The translations under genes and the position numbers were made by a program. Shown piece by piece: positions 1 through 12,345 of a stretch of DNA of 64,000 bases. Each line of letters starts with the position of its first letter. Position 1 is the first letter of the stretch. The stretch covers positions 29,269,301-29,333,300 of the forward strand of contig NC_087066.1 of NCBI RefSeq assembly GCF_963678635.1, given 5' to 3'. The notes beneath the pieces were generated by a model. It ran no database searches. It was not told the origin of the DNA and was given only the letters and a program-made list of their open reading frames with translations. The DNA is from Symsagittifera roscoffensis (lineage: Eukaryota > Xenacoelomorpha > Acoela > Convolutidae).

Positions 1-1512
1 GGTCAAGCACTTAGTGAGCCCATTCAAAATGAACTTTTTTGCTGCAGTTTGTGATTTCCTATCTTCACACAAGGCTTTGAAAACTCGCAAAACATGCTGA
101 TGTAATCTGGTTATGCTCACTTTCAAAAATGGATGAGACGCATTGAAATCAATCGCACACAAACAGTCGCATATTTCAGTCACCGACTCAAGATAATCTT
201 CACTTTCACTAGTCGAAACATCAAGTTTACTCGTGAAAATATTTTCCCAATACGACAGGAAAAACGTGAGCAAGTTTTTCTGCAGCAGCGTGATATCTTG
301 TTTTGCCGATTTGTGTTCAAGAACCAGATCCATGTTGTTAAGTTTGTTGTTTATTTTTGAGCTAGTGTTTGAATTTGAAGCCACAGCAACTTCGTCGAAA
401 TGCATCAAAATGTTCAATTTTTGTTTCTCGACTAGAATTACGGCTTTTATTGAAGGACAGCTAAATACAGTTTGACTTTCCATTAACTGCAAAGAACGCA
501 TCGTTTGTCCCGTTTTCATGTCCAAAACAGCAAATTCATTTGACGACCACAGGAACAATTTCCTATCGAATATGCAGAAACTTTCAGTACCTACTGAAAA
601 GGGTAACAGCACCGTCCCCCACTTAATTCCGTCTTCCATAAAATGCAGTCTGGCCTCACTTTTGGTCGTTCTCTTGGAAAAATCAACTTCAAAGTCTGTT
701 TTGACCAAGTAGGCACCAGCGACCGCCGCCATAAATTTATGCTCTAGAGAAACACTGAACGAGTAAAATTTCTCTCTCGGTAGAGGAATTTTGGATATTA
801 CTTCTTTTTGAACACAGCTGTAAGTTAAAATGAGGCTCTTTTCGGAACATACAATTACAAAATCTTCCAGTAAATGGGCGTTTACCGTTTCGACTGCTAA
901 GGGCATTTGGAACTCGTACTTCACTTTGTGAGTTTTGAAGCCAGTTTGAATCACGACGAAATATCCATTCGTTGCTATTAGTAAAACTTCGTTGCTATTA
1001 GTTTCCGATTCTTTGCATGATTTTATATGCAATTGTTCTGATTTCAAATTCCATTCAAACAATTCAAAATTTGATTCAAAATCATTTTGAGGAGAAACGT
1101 GAATGAAATACAGATTTTCATCTTTCCATGCTAATGTCACAACTCCTTTCGATGTTTTCCGAAGAACTAACACTCCCGAAATCGACAACCACTTGGCTTC
1201 GGAGTTTCTCGGTCGTGTAAGTTGTAAAGGCTTGTTCGGCTCACTTCGGAAAAACGACACTTTCTCATTGTTCAAACACGAAGCGTATATTTCAGGAACA
1301 GCTTCTGATGTTCCTTCCTTTAATTCGGCTAGAAGCAAAAGTTCATTTCGTACAACTCTAGAGGAATTTTCGATACTAAGTTGGTTGACACTCAGAGGGA
1401 ACAAAAACATCACTATTGAAGATCGCTTTATTTCACATAAACACTTCTGGAAAAGAGCTTTTGTTGATAGATTTTTGTAGGCACTAAATGTTTTTTTAAT
1501 GTAACAGTTCAT
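1..1512 (-). CDS. Unassigned protein, N-terminal part, runs off the left edge
   Basis: Reading the minus strand from the ATG at 1512 gives an open frame of 504 codons to base 1 with no stop, so the gene continues outside the window. A second in-frame ATG lies at 1410. The protein is not low-complexity. It has many short alternating hydrophobic/polar stretches (for example LLIATNGYFVVIQ, LEDFVIVCSEKSLILTYSC and FDRKLFLWSSNEFAVLDMKTG), a pattern typical of beta-propeller blades, and then a more helical C-terminal part from about residue 390. I do not recognise the family. A nucleolar WD/beta-propeller protein such as NOL11 is a weak guess from fold pattern only. The start is uncertain: the frame remains open a little upstream of 1512, and a candidate splice acceptor (CTTTTCCAG) lies between the two ATGs. 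Confidence 0.72.
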   Translation of the reverse strand, partial: MNCYIKKTFSAYKNLSTKALFQKCLCEIKRSSIVMFLFPLSVNQLSIENSSRVVRNELLLLAELKEGTSEAVPEIYASCLNNEKVSFFRSEPNKPLQLTRPRNSEAKWLSISGVLVLRKTSKGVVTLAWKDENLYFIHVSPQNDFESNFELFEWNLKSEQLHIKSCKESETNSNEVLLIATNGYFVVIQTGFKTHKVKYEFQMPLAVETVNAHLLEDFVIVCSEKSLILTYSCVQKEVISKIPLPREKFYSFSVSLEHKFMAAVAGAYLVKTDFEVDFSKRTTKSEARLHFMEDGIKWGTVLLPFSVGTESFCIFDRKLFLWSSNEFAVLDMKTGQTMRSLQLMESQTVFSCPSIKAVILVEKQKLNILMHFDEVAVASNSNTSSKINNKLNNMDLVLEHKSAKQDITLLQKNLLTFFLSYWENIFTSKLDVSTSESEDYLESVTEICDCLCAIDFNASHPFLKVSITRLHQHVLRVFKALCEDRKSQTAAKKFILNGLTKCLT

Positions 1513-1855
1513 ATGCAGGTTTTGACGACACACTAGTCTTAGTTTTTAGATACATGATGGTCAAAAACGATATTCTCTGAACATTCTTTGCGCAGAGACA
1601 GGTGGAAAATGGGACGCTCTTTAAAACCAACGAGGTCGTAAACTAGAGCCAACTCGCTAAATCCCTATCCTGGACCTGATTTATAGTAAGGCACTTTAAT
1701 ACAGCGTTATATGCCATGACTGAAAACATCAGTTGTAAGACTTCTTGTTTAAAAGAGCGACTGACAGACATATGTATTATCAATCCTGTTATCAATCCAT
1801 GACATAATTTCTACATCTAAAACAAAACTGCACCTAAATAAACTAAAATAATGCC
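1513..1855. other. Intergenic gap between the unassigned gene and IVD
   Basis: The 343 bases hold the presumed 5' side of the left gene and the 3' untranslated part of IVD. I see no ORF with recognisable content, no clear AATAAA on the minus strand, and no repeat. Confidence 0.5.
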
Positions 1856-3642
1856 CTATTTGAAGGCCGAATTGAAAGCACGGCCAATCACCAGTCGTCT
1901 CACTTCCGAAGTTCCAGCTCCAATCTCGTAGAGTTTCGCATCTCGCAACAACCTGCCGGTCGGGTAGTCGTTTATATAACCATTGCCACCCAGACACTGT
2001 ACTGCATCTAGGGCACACTGAGTTGCGTTTTCAGCCGAGAGGAGAATAATTGCGGCACAGTCTCTCGCGCTGAAGTTTCCTTCGTCGGCTGCTCGGGCTA
2101 AGTTGTACAGGTAGCTACGACACGAGTTAAGTCGGGTGTACATATCTGCCATTTTACCTGGAAGCATATATTCCTCGTCAGAAAACCTTCAAATTGGAGC
2201 AAGAAAACTTCAACTCCGATAGATAACTGACACCTTATTCAATCTTGTCAATTTCAAACAGCAATGCATAAAAATATTATCATTTCTATGAGTCGAAGTT
2301 ATTATTTTTAAGGTCTTAACTAATATTTTGTTTATCTTCAAAAGTATATATTCGGATTTGATAACGATTGCTTGACAAAACCAACCTTGCATGAACTGGA
2401 AATGGGCAATGGGGGCTCCGAAAGCCTCTCTTGTATGCAAATAAGGAACTGTCACATCTAGACATGCTTGCATAATACCAACTGGCCCAGCAGCCAGCAC
2501 TAGCCGTTCCAGGTCCAGTCCACTCAACATGACATAAACTCCTCTGCCCTCCTGGCCCAGCATATTCTCAGCTGGCACACGGCAGTTGTCGAAGATAAGT
2601 TCACAAGTTGTGGATCCACGCATACCTTCATAAACAAGGCAAATAATTCAATCAAATTTAAGTAACAGAAGCAGTTATTCTGTTGCAAATGTATCAAAAT
2701 CGATCACTCACGGTTCACGTTTAATATCAGTTTTAGGAACTTCGAGAAGAAAAATTTAAAAACAAACAATTTCGGAGAATAACTTCAGATCGTCTGAGCT
2801 GATTCTGGAACTCAGGGATATTTCCGTGATACGAAAATTATTTAGCCTTATTTAAAAAAAACTTTTGACCCTGACAGCTCGATACAATATTCCAACAAGG
2901 CATGGTAGCATCACTAACCTAACTTGTCCAGCTTAGGTCCAGTTGAGAACCCTTTCATGTCTTTCTCAATCACAAACGCCGATATGCTATGTTGTGGCTT
3001 TCTCTCGCTCCCTGCCGTTTTTGCATACACTACCAACGTATCCGCATCTGCACCATTTGTAATCCAGAACTTGGTACCATTCAGGATATACGAATTACTA
3101 CTTTCATCAAACTGCGCTTTGAGCTTCATACTTACAACGTCAGATCCGCTATTCACTTCACTCATTGCTAGAGCTCCTATGTGCTCGCCAGAAATTAATT
3201 TAGGAAGATACTTCTCTTTTTGAGAATCATTACCATGTCTGACAATTTGGTTCACGCATAAATTAGAATGAGCCCCGTAACTCAGTCCAATAGACGCACT
3301 GGCACGTGATAATTCCTCCATCGCTATACAGTGAGCAAGATAGCCCATCCCAGAACCCCCATACTCTTCAGGCGCTGTGATTCCCAGAAGGCCCAGGTTT
3401 CCCAACCTTTTCCAGAAATCTTTCAGTTCTGAGAAATTGTTCTCTTTATCAATGCGCTCTGCGTGAGGAGCCAGTTCATCTTGGGCAAACTTTGAAACTG
3501 TTCTTCTAAGTTCCACCTGGTCGGAACTTAAACCATATAGTCTATCATCTACTTCGGTTGCTGGATGATAATGCCTGGATAGAGCAATTACGGGGGAGCG
3601 TAACTTGGGTAAGATAATTAATCTGCTAATATTGCACAACAT
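1856..3642 (-). CDS. IVD: Isovaleryl-CoA dehydrogenase, complete, 3 exons
   Basis: This mitochondrial FAD-dependent acyl-CoA dehydrogenase oxidises isovaleryl-CoA to 3-methylcrotonyl-CoA in leucine breakdown and passes electrons to ETF. Exons are 3642-2919, 2625-2386 and 2157-1856. All junctions are GT-AG and in phase, giving 421 aa, close to the length of animal IVD. Residues 1-25 are basic and presequence-like ([15 protein letters not shown]...). Acyl-CoA dehydrogenase signatures follow: [45 protein letters not shown], then KLDKLGMRGS spanning the first junction. The catalytic glutamate of IVDs lies in [11 protein letters not shown], here Glu281; its position in that loop is what separates IVD from most other family members. 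The C-terminal signatures [15 protein letters not shown] and [18 protein letters not shown] are intact. The stop is TAG at 1856-1858. No disruption is seen. Confidence 0.97.
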
Positions 3643-3960
3643 TACATGTCTGAAAGGTACGGGTTAAAATTAAAGCTTGTTTCCAACAGAATGCGCGACA
3701 GATTTTTAAGAACAGACGTTCTCAGATTCTGACATAATACTATCATCAGCTGCAGCTACAAAAAAAATTCCATGCTCCATCTGCCGGCAGAATCAGGCAG
3801 GTACTATCTAAAACATATTCGCATGTGTTACAAGGACGATTACGTGAACTATGGTGACAAAACACAATGATGGAAACTCTTCTAATTCTACACTTTTTTG
3901 CTATGTTAGCGCTGGTAATATAAATTAGTACAAATGAGCTCTCTAATATAATATAACTCA
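3643..3960. other. Short intergenic region, IVD promoter side
   Basis: The 318 bases separate the ABHD11 stop from the IVD start, so the IVD promoter and the ABHD11 3' UTR must share this space. I see no TATA box I would defend and no repeat. Confidence 0.4.
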
Positions 3961-6900
3961 TTAGCTAGATATTAGCTCCTTAAGCGTTAGGAATGTGATG
4001 ACTTCTTTGAGAAACTCGGCTGGTTTCTCCGAGTGCACCCAGTGACCTGTGTCCAGTGTTGTTAAAGATACGTCCGAAAACAAATGTTTCAGCTGCTCGA
4101 TGTCCTTGTCTCTAAAATAAAAACAAATAATTTTTAAATTCTTTAGCTTCATCCTCGTTTAAAAAACACGATCAACATACAAACAATTATTTAAATTGAA
4201 CCGAAAACATAAGTTGAAAGAAAATGTTTCGGTCAACTAAACAAAAAACGTCAAAACTTTTTTTTTTTTAAATCACTTCGCGCAAAATTTCAGAACTAAT
4301 CAAAAATGGTCCCAAATCTTTGCAAAACGCTTTTCAGAATCAAATTGATAGCTCGAAATAAGAGCGCATCATAAACTCAGATTATCACATGCACAAAAAA
4401 AAAACAACTTAGACAAAAATATTACTCACAAAATATAGTTGGACTTGGCACCTCTCACACACAGCATCGGTACATCAATAGGACCCTTCGTTAATCTGCT
4501 CTTGTATGCCTCGAAAGTGGTGTCCCATTTCGAGGACCTGTAGGACTCCAAGTATTTAGCTATGGCTGATACATTACACCTCCACTGTACTCCATCTTTG
4601 TCTGGCGACTGCATCAAATTTGTGAGAAGAAACGCCTGGACAGCCATGCTCTGTAAAACAAAGGTATTGCTCCACTAAAACTTTTTGGGGTAAAAGCTTC
4701 ATGAAGTGATATCTTTCGATAGGCAAATGGATTGCCCGTAAAAAGTAAATTGATCAAAACTGAAAATTTTTTTGTCTTACAAGACCTTTTGCTTAAAACT
4801 TGGTGCCTCAAAATCAAATCTGAGAGCTTTCTGGCATTTAATTTTAAATGACATGCTGGCTTTGGGGGCTAGTTGAACGTCGGTTCTCATTTATTGAATA
4901 TGAGTTTAATCTTATAGAAAACAGTAAGTTCTTCCTAAAGATATAATTTTAATTTCAAACTCACCTCTAGGAAAGAAATTGATGCTCCGACTTTCGTAAC
5001 GAAAGTAACGGATAATTTGTGTTCGGGTGGGTTTTTTTCTTGAGACAAGATTCGACTTTTTAACTAGCCATTTTTGGCGGAACTTTTTTATATCATTCAA
5101 AAGATGTTGTCCTGAGCTTAAATTTGAAAAGATGTTTCACCTGTGATCATTTTCTCTAATCTTTCACCTGTGATGTTTCACCGGTGAAAAGTTACGGGGG
5201 TTTAAAGATTGCCATTTTGGCCATATTGGAACAATTAACGCGCGGCATATTTCGCGCTATTAACGTTTAAGCGGAGATGTAATCCGTCATAGAAATCGTT
5301 CCAAATTGGTTCAAGAAAGCTTATTTGCCATAATTTATTTGTTAATAGGAGCAAAATCTATCTTTTTGTACTTTATATGGCGTGTAGGGGGAAGATTTTC
5401 AAAAAATTTCAAATAAAAAAAAGTTTTATTTTTTACATTCAATTTTTTCATGTTATTAGACCTTAAAAGGCAGTCGGAACATTCAGGGCTTCACCCTGAA
5501 ACGAGAAGTCTTGTTTCAATTTGTTTTCAAATAGCCACCTTGTAAATAAAGATTTCATGACCGGAGGGCGCTGGGTTATAGTTGAAATAATTGTCTGAAT
5601 CACGGGCATTTTTTTGGGAAGAAAATGCTTTAACAGCCTTTTTGCAAGGTTTAGAACAAATCTCGATTTTCAGCAGATAATCCAACTCAAAGTTAGCATA
5701 TATCGGCTCCTACAGCATTCTATTTAGAAAATTCAATCAGCGTATTAAAAAATCGACAAATTTAACGTTATTCAATTAATTATAAACAATCCATGCTTTC
5801 CCGCAGTACTGCTACGACCACAAAAATTGGTACCAACTTTGTGTTAGAGTGTTTCAGTTTTTTCGCCGTTTCTTTTCCAAGCAACATCATGTACTACAAA
5901 TAAACGTCAGATGGGCTCGAGTTTATGTCATATAAAAGCCCTTTCAATCCTGATTCGATCCACATGTAAGAACTAGCAAAAAAATTAACTCTCAAGAAAA
6001 AACCAGTTTAATCAAGAGTTTCTGTGTGAATGCTGTTAACGGCAGTTATGGGACAGAAGAATTTCGACTGTTCATTTTTCAACCCTTTTAATTTTAATTT
6101 TTTAACCCATAAAATGAACGAACACATTTTCTGCATTGTTGTCGAGTTCTTTGTTACTACATGATGGCCATGGCTAACAATTTGACTCCTGATGCATGAA
6201 ACTATTTGAAATCTCGTCGGATCAAAAATAGGAAACTGCTGATTTCAAGGCGCTGGATATTAGCTGGTCAGAAAGTTATTTTGGATGCTGAGAACCTCGT
6301 GAACAATACAAGGAGCCAAAAAACCGTTCATCAGAAGGCCTCAGATTTTAGCTAGGTTATCAAAAAAAGTCTCAGAAAATATAAGAAGTAACTCGGAAAA
6401 CTATTAAGCAATTGCAAAAAAAGTAGACTTAGAATTCATAAATCTGATTTAAAGTATTTTGTAGCGAATAATCGATCCGCAAAGTGATCCCTTTTAGTGT
6501 ATGGCCTTGCTAAGATCTTATACTTTCAAAGATTTGTTTGGAGTCCAAAAGATCAAAATATTTTTGTAGCACAAAAAAAACACTCTTTTAGCGCCCAAAA
6601 CTACTTTCTGACCAAATTTGATTGAGTGACAAAACAACGCCTTGAAACCAACATTTTACATTTTTCTATCCGGCCAAGTTGTTTTAAATAGTTTCCTTCA
6701 TCATATGTCAAAACTTTTGACAATAACCTCATGTTACGTAGAAAGCGACTAAAACATGAAGGTTCAAAATTAAAAATTACAACAATTTTGTTTCTGTGAC
6801 AGTGCATTGGTTATATATTTTAAAACTAAAAATAATTGAATCCTTTTTTTCCAAAATGCAATCATAAGAACACATCACTATTGAGCTGCGAAACGGTTTA

Positions 6901-9900
6901 TAGAAACATTTATAGATCTTTCGAGGTTATCAACACTGATGTATCTCGAGAAAAAGGCACATAAAGATTGATTCGATTAAAAAATCTCCAACTTCCTTCT
7001 CAAAAGTCAACTCCCAAAATCTACTTAGCTACGAAAAAATATGGTTGCTTTTGCAAAACTTCATTTCAATTATCACTGGGGTCGGATTTTCATGTGCAAC
7101 CTGTGCGTCAACCGGCTATACTGTATACTTTGTTTTTATCGAAGTTAAGAGGTTTAAATGTTTGAGTAAAAGTACAACCAAAAATTGTGACTATGGTCTT
7201 ACCGGAATTTTATCCTCCAGCACATCTGATATTTCAGCCTTGACTTCAGACACACTCTTCCCGTCAAAGTAAGACAAGTCGACACTCTTCAGGATTTTAA
7301 TGGCAGCAAAAGGCGAATTTATGTCATCTGTTGTCACTAGTGTCTTCATTTCTCTCGCGAAGGGGTTGGAGTCTTCAATGATAGTGGCACAAAACAGATC
7401 GGGCTGAAAATTTTACAATGAGTTATAATATACTGTATAATACAATTTGTAGATAATTTCCGATTTTTCGTACCAAGAAATGTAGCAAAAGGATTTCGAA
7501 AAATTAAACACTCATTGACTTGTAAAACTACGCGTCATATATGCATTGTTGAAAAAAAAACAACGTCAAAACCTTTAGACTTGAAAACCATCAAAAAGAC
7601 ATTAAACAGAGGAAAAACTTGTAGAGAAATAGCTGAAAGCTCATTAAATCCCTGGTTTCAAAAAATCCCAAGTTGCGAAACTAAACCTGACCATAGGAAT
7701 GATTAAGTCAACTTACGTTGTTGAAGACAGCGTCAAATGCCACCCTTCCGCCCATACTATGTCCTAGCAAGATACACTTGGAAGGATAGATGTGATTGGT
7801 GAGGTAGTGGATGACGTCATTGGCCATGGCTGGTTGAGAGTGGGAGGGGGAATGAGGACTGTCTCCGTGGTTCCTCAGGTCCAAGCAATGTACCTAGTAT
7901 GAGCATAATTTCATTAATATTATGGCGCAGTGTTATTGATATTTGCATAAAAGAAAGATTGATATTCGACAATTGCAAAACAGATTCAAAAATTTTTGAA
8001 ACGTAAGGTTTTTAAATTCTAACGTAAAAACGAAGCCTCTTTTTGCTTGAGCACGAAAACTGATAGATAAATTTTTTGAATTGAATCAAAAAAGCCGTGT
8101 AGACTTGTTACATTCATCATGAGACCGAAGCAAAAAATTAAGAAAGGAATGAAAAGCCTATTCAGATGACGAATTTCACCAAAAATATTGGCAAATTATT
8201 GAGTAAATTGTGGGATTCGAACTCAAGTCTAAAAACTTGATGACACTAACTTATCTCCTTGATTCCTGAACCGCTTTTAACTACAATCGTATCGATGCGA
8301 TTAAAGACACGGGCTCTCTTTCGGGCTCTCTCTAACCAACTGAGCTCTTTCGGGCCCACGAGTACGTAGATACAAAAGATTCAAGTGATTCTGTTAAACA
8401 GGTTGACCCCAAAAAACGTCTATATTCCGGTTTGATAACGCTTGCTAATCGCAAGCGTAAACAATCCAAAAACTACCCTCCAATTTTTAGATAATCTCCA
8501 AAATCAGAAGATTATAGCTAGGACAACGTAAAAACCAGTAGAAAAAGACAAAAGTAGACTTCCAATTGAATTAACCTGATAAATGGGAAATTTCCAGGCC
8601 AAAACTTCTTGACACTGAAAGCACTTTTTGGATTTTTTGGGTGTATTTGTTTACTTATGAGAGGTCTGACCAAAAAATCTTTGGCACTCTGATTTCTTTA
8701 TGCATCAACAGATAAATTCCAGAAAAAAACCAGAGCAACCAAGAAAATTAAGAATACCTCAGTGAAATTAACTATATAAAAACAAATTTTTTCTACAGAC
8801 ATTGGACACTTTCTCAATAGCTTCAATGGGTTTAGACCAGCTAGGCTGTTATTTCCACAGTTTTTGAGCCAATCTAAGTAACATAGATTCAGGTTACACG
8901 ACCTGCCCGGACTCGAAGTCATAGCTAGCGCCTTTAGTCAAATGCACTTAAGTAACCTCAACACCATCTCCGCGGCATCACTAACTGTATAGCTTCAGTT
9001 TAAAGGCATAAATTCAAATCGACCTATATAGTTTACGATTCAAACCTAAAGTGAGAGTGATCCAAACCGCTGTAGTTTTCGAGAAAAAAAATTTAAATAT
9101 TGAAAAAAACGGGTATCTGATATGCAGGCATGGTCAAAATGTGTGTTGGTTGACAAAATTTCAGATACGAGGAAATTATTCAGTGATTCTATTGGACAAA
9201 GTGTTAACAAGAAAAAGAATTGCGAACTGATAAAACTTGGCAAACAAATCTGTAAAATTCAAAAACAGAAATAAGTATTTGAAATAAAAATTAAAAATTT
9301 TATAAAAATTGTAATAAAAATTCCTCAAAAATCTTGTAACTCAATTATCCTTACCAATGGAGCTTTAGAAGGTAATATGTTACAATAAATAGTAGCTTTG
9401 AGATTAGAGTATATAGTAAATTTGAGAACTATAATGCATAAAATAGCTATTTTATTTTCAATCAATCGTACATGCTGCTAAGATAGGTTTTATAAATACA
9501 TTACTTTGCCAGATAAAATGTTTTTCAAAAATTCAAGATTTTCACATTTTTTGCCAAAAAATTGACTTTTGAATAAATTATGACACAGAGGCGAAGTTGC
9601 ACTTCGTATACACAAGCAAACACATGGCCGATAACGCTACTGGGAAAAACTGAATGAGTAAAACTTTGAATCTACAAAATTTCTTTGTTGACGCACGCCA
9701 ATTATGGTCTAGATAATTGCTAAGTGACGCAAGACAATTATGAATCATTAGCAGTATCAGTCAATTTGAAAAAAAAAAGATATTTCTCAATTGCACATGC
9801 CTCAACTTATAGTTTAACTAGTATACGAAAAAGTTCATTAAAATCTCCCCCCTAAGTGACCAACCGTAGAATGTCCCCCCAAGCCGCGCATTAAACTTGA

Positions 9901-12345
9901 AAATTTATACTGTATAATGCATGCATTTCGAACAATAGCATTTGAATGCTCTTAATCATCTAAGCTAACGTATTTTTAATCAATTTTCTCTAAATTAATT
10001 TGATTTTATAAATCTAAGGTATACTCAGTTTTTTCCTGAAAAATCCATATTTCCCCCTAAATCAATTTGGCGGGTGAGAAGGGAAATTGCACGGTTGATC
10101 AATTTGTGCTAATATCCTTAGCAGTGGCTGTACATAATAGCTGGTTATTGGTCAAATGAACACATGTTGTCGCAACATTTGCGTCTCAACAATATTTGCG
10201 ACTTAGGTTCGAAAAAAGAGAGTTCATACTATAACTCAAGCTTTGCTGATGTAGACACTGTTCGAAGCATAACAAAAAGCAATCCAGCTATTAAACTTGA
10301 ACCTGCGACATTGTAATATATCACCTTTTAGAAACGGTATTCAGAAAACAAGAAGACAGCTGAACCTTCAAAAAAAATCGCGCTACAGGAACTAAGCCGA
10401 CAAAAACAAAGAGAGGGACGACAGAATTTGAAATTTTCTAATTTGCAAAAAAAACAGGTCCGGACCGATTCGAACCACAAGCCTTTGTCGTCCTGAGGAA
10501 GTTTGTTAAAGCTACGACAGATACGCTGGATAGTGGATTGAAATTATTGTTAACCAACTTGTACGAAGTCGTCTACGGAGAGAAAAACTACTACCCTGTT
10601 ATAACATTCTCGCTAATAAGTAAGGGTAAATATAAAATAAAAACGATATTTGTATGATAATGACTATTTGTTACGTCTAATTTTGTTTGAAAATTTGTTG
10701 CTAAACTTAATTATTTGGAGAAATAAACTTTCTTTCTTTCTTTTTATGTCGAACTCGTTTCGGTTATCGGCAAGTTAACAAATAATTCACTGCTTATCGG
10801 GCAATGCAAACACCAGCAAAACTTTTTCTGACAATATTAGCTCATTCCTCCGAGTTAATTTTTGAATTTAAATTTTTTTATTCCAGTTCCTCTTTTATTG
10901 GATTGTACCGAATTTCAGGCAGTCATAATAAACTGAGGACAGCTCAAATACGAGACGAGCTTCTGAGCTCTTTTTTTCAGATTCGGAATAAAAATGTTCC
11001 GCCTTTTTTAAAATAATAATCGGTTAGACCTCCTTGGGGGGATCCCACTTTTGCTATTTAAGCACATTCCTTTCTGTCCAACCTTCCGAGTTTTTCTAAA
11101 AACTCCAATAAACAAAATTGAGGGGATCGGAAAATTAATTTGGCCGACCTAAAAAGAGCACCACCCTTCCTCAAAAACGCTGCATCAGCGCTTAGTCACT
11201 GCTGAGCATTTTGAATACAACAATTTCAAGGTTAAGAACTAGTGCTGATTTAAATTATGCGGACTTAAAACGCGTTTTGCTCAAATTGGGTCGACTTTAG
11301 GTGAAAAATGATTAACACAACTTCATTAGAGTTTCAACAGAATTAATAAGGTGCGATTTAATTTATGAAACTCGGGCCCTACATTATTCCCCAAAACTGG
11401 GTCTTTTTGGCTTCTTTTATTTAATCAAGAATTACGCTGAAACTACTTCGTCGACCATTGGCATAATTATATCAAAGTGAGCCCCTTACGTAGCCCAACA
11501 AAACTTTTATACGGGTATACACTCAAAAAAATTGCATAAGCTTATGTTTTTTGATAGACAAAAAAGATCGTTTTTACTATAGAAAACACCATTTTTTATT
11601 TAAAAACAATTTTTAAACATTTTGCGCAATTTTTGGAGTGTATACCCTTCTCGAAGTTTGTTGGATTACGTAAAAGGCACAATTTGCTAAATTATTACAC
11701 AGGTCGACTAAGTAGTTTCAGCGTAATTCTTGATTAACTGAAAAAGCCAAAAAGTCTCAATTTGGGGTGAAAATTTGGTTCTGAATTCCGCAAAAACACC
11801 ATGAAAATTCTCGAAAACTATACGCACTTTGTCCACTTCACTTTTAGTCTTATCTCAACTCAGTTTCATAAAAACGCGTTTAAAATTTCAATTTTTGTTC
11901 GTTTTGTCCGGATAATTTAAATCAGCACAGTGGCTGTCCTAGAGTTGATTCCGAGCTAGCATGACTTCGGTGAAAATAATTAGGCAGCAGTTATTTTATT
12001 CTGATTTCAGTTAGAGTTTTGCGATGATTCATCATTCTTGTAATGGTGCAGACAATAATTCGACATATTTTGTCCAGTTATGATATTTGATCTACTTACG
12101 TCAATAGAGCACTGCTTCGCAATTCTTCGAGACAACGCACTGAAATTTCTACTATTTCCGAATACACCATGCAACATAACCATGACAGGCGAATTTTCGA
12201 CTTTCGATTTAGCCGAATGTACTTGAGCATTGAGCTCTATTACATCTTCAGATTGAGCTTCTGCTAATGTGCTGCTTTGTCGGATGAACTTCTTGGATTC
12301 GTTACATAATAATTTTCGGTAGTTAAATATAGTGCGTAGCTTCAT
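3961..12345 (-). CDS. ABHD11: ABHD11-like alpha/beta hydrolase, complete, 5 exons
   Basis: ABHD11 is a mitochondrial serine hydrolase that in mammals is linked to lipid hydrolysis and to keeping the 2-oxoglutarate dehydrogenase complex active. Exons are 12345-12100, 7893-7717, 7403-7203, 4650-4430 and 4111-3961. Every intron is GT-AG and phases join to 331 aa. Residues 1-25 are basic and presequence-like. Family motifs are VMLHGVFGNSRNF (oxyanion region), LDLRNHGDSPHS, the nucleophile elbow GHSMGG with Ser128, MAVQAFLLTNL, and DTGHWVHSEKP with catalytic His305. The acid of the triad cannot be placed with certainty by eye. Introns are large for the coding size: intron 1 is 4.2 kb and carries a SINE remnant and a foldback element, and intron 3 is 2.55 kb. 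GPATCH3 lies 490 bp upstream and IVD 318 bp downstream, same strand. Confidence 0.95.
4651..7202 (-). other. ABHD11 intron 3, no recognised content
   Basis: The 2.55-kb intron is AT-rich with many homopolymer runs. Short ORFs here have no recognisable similarity. No terminal inverted repeat, tRNA-like box or transposon domain is visible. Confidence 0.5.
8204..8353 (-). repeat. tRNA-derived SINE remnant
   Basis: On the minus strand an A-box-like stretch (GAGCTCAGTTGGTTAGAG) is followed about 120 bases later by a B-box-like stretch (GAGTTCGAATCCCAC). These are the two internal RNA polymerase III promoter boxes of tRNA genes. The spacing is too long for a normal tRNA and no acceptor stem pairs, so this is best read as a tRNA-derived SINE or tRNA pseudogene with extra sequence between the boxes. 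A duplicated CGGGCTCTCT next to the A box (about 8310-8332) supports local slippage. It lies inside ABHD11 intron 1. Confidence 0.45.
9847..9880 (-). repeat. Solitary copy of the 31-bp GPATCH3-intron repeat
   Basis: Read on the minus strand this segment contains CATTCTACGGTTGGTCACTT flanked by runs of G. It matches the tandem unit at 18242-18360 (CATTCTACGGTAGGTCACTT plus G run) at all but one position of the core. It sits alone in ABHD11 intron 1. Confidence 0.6.
11241..11929. mobile_element. Foldback DNA element with long terminal inverted repeats
   Basis: The two halves of this 0.69-kb segment are imperfect reverse complements out to the ends. Outer ends read GTGCTGATTTAAATTAT on the left and its complement on the right. 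Inner matching blocks include AATCAAGAATTACGCTGAAA, AACTACTTCGTCGACC (left) against AACTACTTAGTCGACC (right), and GGGTATACACTC. The centre is near 11585. No transposase ORF is present, so this is a non-autonomous foldback/MITE-type element. A target-site duplication is not clear. It is inside ABHD11 intron 1. Confidence 0.8.

Noticed and set aside
1103-1480. 125-aa plus-strand ORF
   Set aside because: It is antisense to the longer open minus-strand frame that reaches the window edge and has the better protein-like composition.
10456-10490. B-box-like GATTCGAACC, possible second tRNA or SINE
   Set aside because: No A box at a sensible distance on the matching strand and no cloverleaf.
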